Assembly (NCBI GenBank): GCA_945983015.1 | Contig: CAMFSN010000094.1 | Coordinates: 1 to 5,390 of the forward strand | Source of the DNA: an uncultured Bacteroidales bacterium | Lineage (GTDB): Bacteria > Bacteroidota > Bacteroidia > Bacteroidales > UBA932 | Length of the DNA: 5,390 nt | Reading direction: 5' to 3' | Part shown: piece after piece, positions 1 to 5,390 of the stretch | Position numbering within the stretch: the stretch's first letter is position 1 | Layout of the letters: each line of letters opens with the position of its first letter | The notes under the pieces: model-generated | Seen by the model: only the letters and a program-made list of their open reading frames with translations | Databases searched by the model: none | What the model was told of the DNA's origin: nothing | Program-made: the position numbers and the translations under genes

Positions 1-2784
1 ATGCGATTCAGAAGCCTATTGCTTATCTCCTGCCTGGCATTAACTTATAGCCTCACTTTAGCCCAACAGACCAGCCCTGTAGTGCATACCTGGGACAAAA
101 ATGACCATAAGGGAGCTAACCAGATATGGTCCGCGAGCTGTTCGGAGGATGGTATGATGTATTTCGGGAATGCAAACGGACTGCTTAGGTTTGACTCAAA
201 GGAATGGACTATATTTCCCATAAAGGGTGGCAATATCTTAAGATCTAGCTTTTGCGATGGAGATAGAATATACGCAGGTTCATTTGAAGAATTTGGTTAC
301 TACGATACGGATTCCGCAGGTCAGCTGCACTACACTTCCCTATCCGAGAAACTGGATGGATATGAAATGAAAAACGATGAGATCTGGACCATTTTCAAAT
401 ATAAAAATCTGATTATTTTCCATTCTTTCGTCACAATTTTTACATATAATCTCGATAACAATAATGTTAAATACATTGAACTTAAGTCTTTTACTGAGAA
501 TATAGGATTATCTGCTGATGGAAAGATTCTCTGTAGCGCCTATGGTTTTTCCTCCTTAGACATTCAGAGTGGAGAGCTAAATAAGATAGCGCACCCTTGG
601 TCGGGCAGAATGGTGGCTTGTCTGGCTCTGGATGAAGAGAACACCCTGATAGTAACAGAAAACGAAGGTCTTTTTCTCTATAATAAGCAGGGCATATCCA
701 GATGGAATACAAATAGAAGCAATGAGCAGAGACTAAGACAAATTAACAGGGCCGCTCTAAGTTCAGACGGAAAAATTATTCTTGGAAGCAGCACCCAGGG
801 CTGCTGTGCTCTGGATATGAAGGGGCAGTTAATTTGGCAAATTGATGCCACCAATGTCCTGAACTCGAACACGGTTCTGAATATCTGCGAGAATAAGGAA
901 GGTGATATCTTTCTGGCTTTGGACAGCGGAATAGCCTTGATTGATAACAATAGCGGCATCCGCTACATCAGCAGCCTGAGTGCCAACGTGGGCGCCATAT
1001 ACTGTACTTACTACAAGGAGCCTTACTTGTACATAGGTAGTAATCAGGGACTTTATGCCGGCATCCTGAAGGAGAACGTATTGAGCGATGTCAGACAGTT
1101 CAAAGAAATAAAGGGTCCTGTGATGTATCTGAAGGAGATTGACTCTCAGATATTTTGTGGGTCGAACGCTGACACCTACTCCATTGAGGGCAGACAAGCC
1201 CAGAGGCTTTCTCGGGAGAACAGCGGAGGAAGCTGCCTGGCAAAGGGCATTATCAACGGAGAAGAAGTTTTGGTGGAAGGAACTTATACTAAGATATGCC
1301 TCTATAAAAAGCAGAATAACAGATGGGTGTTCGCTAACAGAATAGATGGGCTTATCCAGCCTATTTGCAGCATAGATCTGGATTTTATGGGGAACATCTG
1401 GGCAGGACATACCAGCAGAGGTCTTTACAGAGTAAGATTAAGCGATGATTTGAAGGAGATTAAAGACAGCAGGTATTATGCCAGCCTAAATCCTGAGAAT
1501 GCAGCAGAAAAGATTCAGGTTCGAAGGATCAAAGGCAGAACCATTTTCTTTAATTCCGAGAATATCTATACCTACGATGATATGTCTGACAGCATCATCG
1601 AGTACAAGTACCTGAACGACAGAGTCTCAAATATTAAGAACATAATGGACATCAGTCTGTTCAAAGGGGAAAAGTACTGGGTGCTGAATGAGGATGACGC
1701 CTATATTCTGGACTGCTCGGAAGAGCCTGAAGAGGACTTGAGGATAAGCTATAACATCTTTAACAGCAATACCGTAGATCTTATCAAAAACATCAGTGCC
1801 GGCCCTGATGGCATCTCCATTATGACCCTGAACAACTCCCTTGCCTTCGTCCCTGAGAACATCTCCTTTAATGATAGGGATTGGCAGGCAGAATTGAGTC
1901 TGGAGAGCGTGGCAGTCAGTGAAAACGACGGGTCTCAGTTCAGATACCTGAGTTTGGATGAGGAACTGTGCTGGAACTTCTCCAGCACCCTGGTTAAATT
2001 CCGCTTCACTTATCCCTTCTTTGGTGAATTTGGCAGTCATCATCTGGAGTATAAACTCATAGGCAGGGACGAGGTATGGCGAAAATGTGAGGGCGAGGAG
2101 ATAGACCTCTCTCATCTGAAAGAAGGTCGTTATGAGCTGGAAGTAAGGGTAGTGAACAAATCCGAGCAGGAATTGGCATACAAAAAATGCAAATTTCGCA
2201 TAAAGCCGCCGATTTTCAGGAGCACAGCAGCGAAGATAATATACGTACTGCTGGGGCTGGCCATGCTACTGTTAATAGCCTTCAATATCAAGCACAAGAT
2301 AGAATCGCAGAGGCGGGAACTCGAGAACAAAAGACTGGAAAGCGAATTGAAGGCGAAAAGCAGGGAGATTGCGTCCACAACTATGAATCTGCTGAGTAAA
2401 AACAAGATTCTCTCGGATATCAAGGAGGAACTGAGTGTGCAAAAGCACGAATTGGGTTCAGCCTATCCGGATAAATACTACCGTAAGATGATAGCCACCA
2501 TAGACGCTCAAATCTCCAGCGAACAGGACTGGAAACTCTTCCAGGAGAATTTCGATCGCATACACGGGAATTTCTTCCAGATATTGAAGAGCCGCTACCC
2601 TTCTCTTACAGATTCCGACTTAAGGTTCTGCTCTTTCTTCTGTATGGCGATGTCTTCCAAGGAGATAGCTTCTATGATGAACATATCGCTTAAGGGAGTC
2701 GAAGCCGCCAGATACAGAATCCGCAAAAAGCTCCAACTCCCTTCCGAGATAAGTCTTACTTCCTTTTTAATGGACTTGAAATAG
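1..2784 (+). CDS. Membrane-tethered propeller/Y_Y_Y sensor with C-terminal LuxR-like HTH (transcriptional regulator)
   Basis: This 927-residue protein looks like a signal-sensing transcription regulator that spans the inner membrane. Residues 1-21 form a signal peptide (hydrophobic core LLLISCLALTYSLTLA, likely cut before Q22). Residues about 30-620 carry repeated propeller-type blades; the clearest Reg_prop-like ones are near 47-73, 298-315 and 461-480 (GNIWAGHTSRGLYR). A triple-tyrosine (Y_Y_Y) beta-sandwich follows at about 674-733, with Y684, W693, L706, G709 and Y711. A single membrane helix lies at about 743-763, then a charged coiled coil at about 764-815. The C-terminus (about 866-922) holds a LuxR/GerE-like helix-turn-helix around SSKEIASMMNISLKGVEAAR. 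No histidine kinase or receiver domain is present between membrane and HTH, unlike hybrid two-component systems with the same ectodomain. Family knowledge suggests a periplasmic ligand, often a glycan, but the ligand here is not known. The ATG is the first base of the window, so its upstream signals cannot be seen; the signal peptide directly after it supports this start. Confidence 0.9.
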   Translation: MRFRSLLLISCLALTYSLTLAQQTSPVVHTWDKNDHKGANQIWSASCSEDGMMYFGNANGLLRFDSKEWTIFPIKGGNILRSSFCDGDRIYAGSFEEFGYYDTDSAGQLHYTSLSEKLDGYEMKNDEIWTIFKYKNLIIFHSFVTIFTYNLDNNNVKYIELKSFTENIGLSADGKILCSAYGFSSLDIQSGELNKIAHPWSGRMVACLALDEENTLIVTENEGLFLYNKQGISRWNTNRSNEQRLRQINRAALSSDGKIILGSSTQGCCALDMKGQLIWQIDATNVLNSNTVLNICENKEGDIFLALDSGIALIDNNSGIRYISSLSANVGAIYCTYYKEPYLYIGSNQGLYAGILKENVLSDVRQFKEIKGPVMYLKEIDSQIFCGSNADTYSIEGRQAQRLSRENSGGSCLAKGIINGEEVLVEGTYTKICLYKKQNNRWVFANRIDGLIQPICSIDLDFMGNIWAGHTSRGLYRVRLSDDLKEIKDSRYYASLNPENAAEKIQVRRIKGRTIFFNSENIYTYDDMSDSIIEYKYLNDRVSNIKNIMDISLFKGEKYWVLNEDDAYILDCSEEPEEDLRISYNIFNSNTVDLIKNISAGPDGISIMTLNNSLAFVPENISFNDRDWQAELSLESVAVSENDGSQFRYLSLDEELCWNFSSTLVKFRFTYPFFGEFGSHHLEYKLIGRDEVWRKCEGEEIDLSHLKEGRYELEVRVVNKSEQELAYKKCKFRIKPPIFRSTAAKIIYVLLGLAMLLLIAFNIKHKIESQRRELENKRLESELKAKSREIASTTMNLLSKNKILSDIKEELSVQKHELGSAYPDKYYRKMIATIDAQISSEQDWKLFQENFDRIHGNFFQILKSRYPSLTDSDLRFCSFFCMAMSSKEIASMMNISLKGVEAARYRIRKKLQLPSEISLTSFLMDLK

Positions 2785-2790
2785 ACCGAT

Positions 2791-3792
2791 TTATGAGTGA
2801 TTGATAAGATATTCCGCTATCTGAACGGCATTGAGGGCAGCCCCCTTACGGATCTGGTCGGATACCACCCAGAAAGCCAGGGCATTTTCATCCGCGAGGT
2901 CTTTCCTTATTCTGCCTACGTACACATCATCCTTTCCGCTCAGATACAAAGGCATAGGATAGACTTTCTCCTGCGGTTCATCCATCAGAACCAGGCCATC
3001 CCCACTCTCAAAGGCCTTCCTCGCCTGCTCCACGCTCACAGGGCTTTCCGTCTGTACCCAGATGCTCTCCGAATGACACCTCAGGGCAGGAACCCTCACG
3101 CAGGTCGCACTGCATAAGAGATCACTGTGCATAATCTTTCGAGTCTCCTCGAACATCTTCATCTCCTCCTTCGTATAGCCGTTCTCCAAAAACACATCTA
3201 TATGAGGTATAAGATTGAATGCCAATTGATAAGCGAACTTCTCGACCTTCACTTCCTCTCCTGAGAGGCTCTGCCTGTACTGCTCCACCAGCTCTGCCAT
3301 AGCCTGGGCTCCGGCTCCGCTGGCAGCCTGATAAGTAGAGACATAGACTTTCTTAATATGAGAAATCTTCTCTATGGCGTTCAGAGCCACTACCATAATG
3401 ATAGTGGAACAGTTAGGATTGGCAATTATCCCCTTAGGTCTGATAAGGGCATCTTCGGGATTCACCTCAGGCACTACCAAAGGCACCTGCGGGTCCATAC
3501 GGAAAGCGCTGGAATTATCTATCATCACTGTTCCGAAACGGGTGATATCCCCTGCAAACTCCTTGGAAGTGGAGCCTCCGGCAGATACAAAGGCTATATC
3601 TATGCCCTTGAAATCGTCATTATGCTTCAACTCCTTGACAATGTGTTCTTTACCCCTGAACACTATGGAAGTGCCCGCACTTCTGGAAGAGCCGAAGAGG
3701 CTCAACTCGTCAATTGGAAAATTTCTTTCATCCAGCACCTTCAGAAACTCCTGTCCTACGGCGCCGCTTGCTCCTACTATCGCTACGTTCAT
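2791..3792 (-). CDS. asd: Aspartate-semialdehyde dehydrogenase
   Basis: This cytoplasmic enzyme (EC 1.2.1.11) reduces L-aspartyl-4-phosphate with NADPH to L-aspartate-4-semialdehyde, the branch point to lysine/diaminopimelate, threonine and methionine. The 333 residues match the usual full length. The N-terminal Rossmann motif GASGAVG is at 7-13, and the NADP-phosphate-contacting region GSSRSAG is at 34-40. DNSSAFRM at 92-99 is a substrate/phosphate-binding segment. The catalytic cysteine is C128 in NPNCST, with Q155 in TYQAASGAG, and the acid/base histidine is H240 in RVPALRCHSE. The C-terminal IRKGAALNAVQIAEYL helix (314-329) is also typical. All key residues are present, so the enzyme should be active. 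The ATG is supported by a well-placed GGAG upstream and by the NADP motif starting within seven residues. The gene is convergent with the propeller regulator and divergent from the lipoprotein gene, so it is probably transcribed alone. Confidence 0.98.
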   Translation of the reverse strand: MNVAIVGASGAVGQEFLKVLDERNFPIDELSLFGSSRSAGTSIVFRGKEHIVKELKHNDDFKGIDIAFVSAGGSTSKEFAGDITRFGTVMIDNSSAFRMDPQVPLVVPEVNPEDALIRPKGIIANPNCSTIIMVVALNAIEKISHIKKVYVSTYQAASGAGAQAMAELVEQYRQSLSGEEVKVEKFAYQLAFNLIPHIDVFLENGYTKEEMKMFEETRKIMHSDLLCSATCVRVPALRCHSESIWVQTESPVSVEQARKAFESGDGLVLMDEPQEKVYPMPLYLSGKDDVYVGRIRKDLADENALAFWVVSDQIRKGAALNAVQIAEYLINHS

Positions 3793-3799
3793 ATATATG

Positions 3800-3803
3800 C
3801 TCC
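3800..3803 (-). promoter_or_regulatory. Shine-Dalgarno-like site of asd
   Basis: The minus strand reads AAAAGGAG, with the GGAG at 3803-3800, 7 bases before the asd ATG. This is near-ideal spacing and supports the chosen start. It stands out because neither of the plus-strand starts at 3900 and 4605 has a comparable motif, and Bacteroidota genes generally lack one. Confidence 0.65.
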
Positions 3804-3816
3804 TTTTCTATTTCCG

Positions 3817-3850
3817 CGAAGATAAGAATTTTTTACAAGGCGCAGGCAAG
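3817..3850 (-). promoter_or_regulatory. Candidate asd promoter (Bacteroidota -33/-7 type)
   Basis: On the minus strand TATCTTCG (3824-3817) fits the Bacteroidota -7 consensus TAnnTTTG at all but one position. A CTTG at 3850-3847 lies 22 bases further upstream and may serve as the -33 (TTTG) element; that spacer is slightly long. Transcription would then start near 3809-3813, giving a leader of roughly 17-21 bases that contains the GGAG site. This rests on motif matching only. Confidence 0.4.
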
Positions 3851-3851
3851 A

Positions 3852-3885
3852 TTTTAACAAATTATGGATTTATATTATAGGTTTT
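3852..3885 (+). promoter_or_regulatory. Candidate promoter of the lipoprotein/sigma/anti-sigma operon
   Basis: TAGGTTTT at 3878-3885 matches the Bacteroidota -7 consensus TAnnTTTG at all but the last base. TTTT at 3852-3855, 22 bases upstream, is a poor but correctly placed -33 candidate. Transcription would start about 10 bases or less before the ATG at 3900, giving a very short leader with no Shine-Dalgarno motif. In such AT-rich DNA chance matches are common, so this is tentative. Confidence 0.27.
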
Positions 3886-3899
3886 AATATATTTACGAT

Positions 3900-4574
3900 A
3901 TGAAAAAGAATTTGAAAGCAATCGCATTGCTTATATGCACTTCAAGCCTGGCAGTATCCTGCCTGCACTCTGAGGATGACTATGTAGATCTCAGACCTAC
4001 CGCCCTGGTAACTGTATATCCTACGTCCGAGGACTCCTTTAAGATGCAACTGGATGAGAACACCGTTCTTATCCCTAACAATGTAAAAGCCTCTCCTTAC
4101 AAAGACAAGGTGGTAAGGGCTCTGGTTAATTATGAGGAAGTAGCAAAAATAGCCGAAGATACTCTGGAAGTAAAACTGAACTGGATGGATAGCATCAGGA
4201 CTAAAAAGCCCTTAATGCTGGACGATGCTGATAAGATAATCGACTTCGAAAACGACCCTGTCGAAATCGTAAAAGACTGGGTAACAATTGCAGAAGACGG
4301 TTTCCTTACCCTTAGAATCAGAACCCTCTGGAGCCCGTATTGCCGTCATCATACCATCAATCTGATAGGAGGTCTGAACCCTGAGAACCCATACGAATTC
4401 GTACTCAGACACGACGCTAACGGAGATTATGCGATGGAATATGCAGACGCCCTCATAGCCTTTGACCTGAACGAAGTGTTTAAGGATGAAGAGGAGATAA
4501 AGCTTAAGCTCAAATGGAACTCATTCTCCGGAGAAAAGGAGACTGAATTCAGCCTGACTATGCACAAGGAGTAA
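3900..4574 (+). CDS. NigD-like lipoprotein
   Basis: This 224-residue protein is an exported lipoprotein of the NigD-like family, named after the gene in the nigrescin bacteriocin operon of Prevotella nigrescens; the biochemical role of the family is not known to me. A lipoprotein signal peptide spans 1-20, with lipobox LAVSC and the lipidated cysteine at C21. The acidic HSEDD run just after it resembles the Bacteroidota export signal for surface lipoproteins. Family hallmarks are RPTALVTVYP near 32-41, the VRALVNYEEV segment near 68-77 (NigD N-terminal OB-type domain), and DPVEIVKDWVTIAEDGFLTL near 118-137 plus LKWNSFSGEKETEF near 204-217 (C-terminal beta-sandwich). Length is normal and the frame is intact. 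The ATG is followed at once by a Lys-rich signal start (MKKNLK), which supports it, although no Shine-Dalgarno is visible. It lies 30 bases upstream of a sigma factor gene on the same strand with no evident terminator, so the two are probably co-transcribed. Confidence 0.88.
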   Translation: MKKNLKAIALLICTSSLAVSCLHSEDDYVDLRPTALVTVYPTSEDSFKMQLDENTVLIPNNVKASPYKDKVVRALVNYEEVAKIAEDTLEVKLNWMDSIRTKKPLMLDDADKIIDFENDPVEIVKDWVTIAEDGFLTLRIRTLWSPYCRHHTINLIGGLNPENPYEFVLRHDANGDYAMEYADALIAFDLNEVFKDEEEIKLKLKWNSFSGEKETEFSLTMHKE

Positions 4575-4604
4575 AGTGGCACGGTTTAGGCAGCAAAACC
4601 AGCG

Positions 4605-5147
4605 ATGGCAAAACAGGGGGACAGATATGCAAAATCTTCTAATGATATGGCTGCCTTCGAGCAGCTATATCAGTCTTATTCCCCCTATTTGATGACTATC
4701 TGCTGCAGATATTTATCCGACGACTCTGAGGCTGAAGACGTACTACAGGATGCTTTCGTGAAGATATTTCAAAATCTTCCCCGCTTTCGTCCCCGTGGAG
4801 ATGCATCCCTAAAGGCCTGGATGAGTAAAATAGTGATAAACGAAGCTCTCAAGGCCTTGAAGAAAAAGGGAAAGTTCAAAAAGGAAAAAATCGAGGACGT
4901 AGGAGAGGAGTTTCAAGAAGAGGATATTCAAACTGAGAGTGTCCCTACGGAAGTGCTGCTTCAGATGATAAGGAAACTTCCCCAAGGCTACAGGAGCGTA
5001 TTTAACCTCTATGTCCTGGATGGGAAGAGCCATAGGGAAATCGCCAGACTGCTTAAAATCAAAGAAAGCACCAGTGCTTCGCAACTCTTTAAGGCAAAAG
5101 CACTTTTAAGTCAAAACATCAAGCAATACCTTAATTCTAATGAATGA
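4605..5147 (+). CDS. ECF-type RNA polymerase sigma factor (sigma-70 family)
   Basis: This 180-residue protein has the two-domain build of extracytoplasmic-function sigma factors, which direct RNA polymerase to a small set of promoters when released from an anti-sigma factor. Region 2 runs from about 17 to 84: FEQLYQSYSPYLMTICCRYL, then the core-binding helix EAEDVLQDAFVKIFQNL (42-58) and a helix ending WMSKIVINEALKALKKK that would contact the -10 element. Region 4 runs from about 115 to 175: LPQGYRSVFNLYVLDGKSHREIA followed by the recognition helix around SASQLFKAKALL. The linker between them (83-111) is strongly basic then strongly acidic. No Shine-Dalgarno is visible before ATG 4605. A second in-frame ATG at 4647 (M15, giving MAAFEQLYQ) would place the start right at region 2, as in many relatives, so the true start is uncertain by 14 codons. 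The next gene begins inside this one, suggesting translational coupling. Confidence 0.93.
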   Translation: MAKQGDRYAKSSNDMAAFEQLYQSYSPYLMTICCRYLSDDSEAEDVLQDAFVKIFQNLPRFRPRGDASLKAWMSKIVINEALKALKKKGKFKKEKIEDVGEEFQEEDIQTESVPTEVLLQMIRKLPQGYRSVFNLYVLDGKSHREIARLLKIKESTSASQLFKAKALLSQNIKQYLNSNE

Positions 5148-5390
5148 GCGGGATATAAAGGATAGATTAGACAATTACAGTATGACTGTGCCGGACGGCT
5201 TAAAAGCTCGCACCTTTGAAAGTTTCCAAAGGCGGCAGGCGGAAAGGCGCAGGAGGCTGGGAATGGCGAGTGGGGCTTTCGTCCTTTCCGCCCTGGCAGT
5301 TCTGTTCTTCTGGACCAATGAAGAGAGGGAATTAAAACTGACATCTTCTCCCGAAAGGAGAATCCTGCTTTCTGAAAACCAGATAGAAAT
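5140..5390 (+). CDS. Probable anti-sigma factor, N-terminal part (cut by window end)
   Basis: An open frame starts at ATG 5140, overlaps the sigma factor gene by 8 bases, and stays open for 83 codons to the window edge. It begins MNERDIKDRLDNYSMTVPDG. Residues 1-40 form a charged, probably cytoplasmic segment ending in a very basic stretch (RRQAERRRR, 31-39). One hydrophobic helix follows at about 41-58 (GMASGAFVLSALAVLFFW), and then a polar segment that should be periplasmic by the positive-inside rule. A short cytoplasmic head, one membrane span and a gene overlapping an ECF sigma gene is the standard arrangement for a cognate anti-sigma factor; the VPDGL near 17-21 recalls the PxGLW-type motif of Bacteroidota partners of this kind. 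It is not a zinc-binding ZAS-type head: no His/Cys motif is present. The assignment rests mainly on context and topology. The neighbouring ATG at 5144 meets a stop after four codons and is not the start. Confidence 0.72.
   Translation, partial: MNERDIKDRLDNYSMTVPDGLKARTFESFQRRQAERRRRLGMASGAFVLSALAVLFFWTNEERELKLTSSPERRILLSENQIE

Noticed and set aside
829..1410. 193-codon minus-strand open frame inside the propeller regulator
   Set aside because: It lies wholly antisense to a well-supported gene, has no recognisable domain, and its protein reads as low-quality shadow sequence.
1627..2115. 162-codon minus-strand open frame inside the propeller regulator
   Set aside because: Antisense to the conserved Y_Y_Y region; no motif or start signal recognised.
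2752..2778. AAGTC/GACTT inverted repeat near the end of the regulator gene
   Set aside because: Five base pairs around a 17-base loop and no T-run on either side, so not a credible terminator.
3067..3081. Cysteine next to the catalytic histidine of asd (RCHSE) as a possibly unusual substitution
   Set aside because: As I recall, the E. coli enzyme also has Cys before the catalytic His (ALRCHS), so this is normal variation in the family.
3358..3880. Two overlapping plus-strand open frames (155 and 168 codons) antisense to asd and running into the spacer
   Set aside because: They lie opposite the conserved N-terminal half of asd, which explains the absence of stops; neither protein has recognisable features.
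3888..3895. TATATTTA as a -7 element implying a leaderless lipoprotein mRNA
   Set aside because: It ends 4 bases before the ATG and lacks a -33 partner; TAGGTTTT at 3878-3885 fits the consensus as well with a more sensible position.
4583..4600. Small inverted repeat GGTTT/AAACC with an 8-base loop just before the sigma factor ATG
   Set aside because: Only 5 base pairs, mostly A-T, with no T-run after it; too weak to call a terminator or a translational switch.

Overview
The window looks like chromosomal DNA from a member of the Bacteroidota, most likely the order Bacteroidales. Three things point there. One is a very large exported beta-propeller/triple-tyrosine regulator with a membrane span and a C-terminal LuxR-like helix-turn-helix. 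Another is a NigD-like lipoprotein. The third is the regulatory DNA, which resembles Bacteroidota promoters (TAnnTTTG-like -7 elements) and mostly lacks Shine-Dalgarno sequences. Genus cannot be fixed from the sequence alone. No rRNA, tRNA, CRISPR array, insertion sequence or long repeat was seen, and nothing in the gene content marks the region as recently acquired.

Layout: (1) 1-2784, plus strand, is a membrane-tethered sensor/regulator with a periplasmic propeller, Y_Y_Y domain, one transmembrane helix, a coiled coil and a DNA-binding domain. (2) 2791-3792, minus strand, is aspartate-semialdehyde dehydrogenase (asd), convergent with the regulator and only 6 bases from it. (3) 3793-3899 is a 107-base AT-rich divergent spacer that must hold the start signals for asd leftward and for the next gene rightward. 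(4) 3900-4574, plus strand, is a NigD-like lipoprotein with a clear lipobox. (5) 4605-5147, plus strand, is an ECF-type RNA polymerase sigma factor. (6) 5140-5390, plus strand, is the start of a small single-span membrane protein that overlaps the sigma gene by 8 bases and runs off the window; it is probably the cognate anti-sigma factor.

The last three genes form a plausible operon: lipoprotein, sigma factor, membrane anti-sigma. The usual logic would be an envelope signal that releases the sigma factor from its membrane partner; whether the lipoprotein is a sensor input, an output or a passenger is unknown. asd is a housekeeping amino-acid/cell-wall precursor gene and appears to be unrelated. 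The propeller regulator normally controls genes close to it, but its likely targets lie upstream of the window and cannot be seen. I did not find a clearly new system; the most interesting items are the lipoprotein/sigma/anti-sigma arrangement and the one-protein transmembrane regulator.
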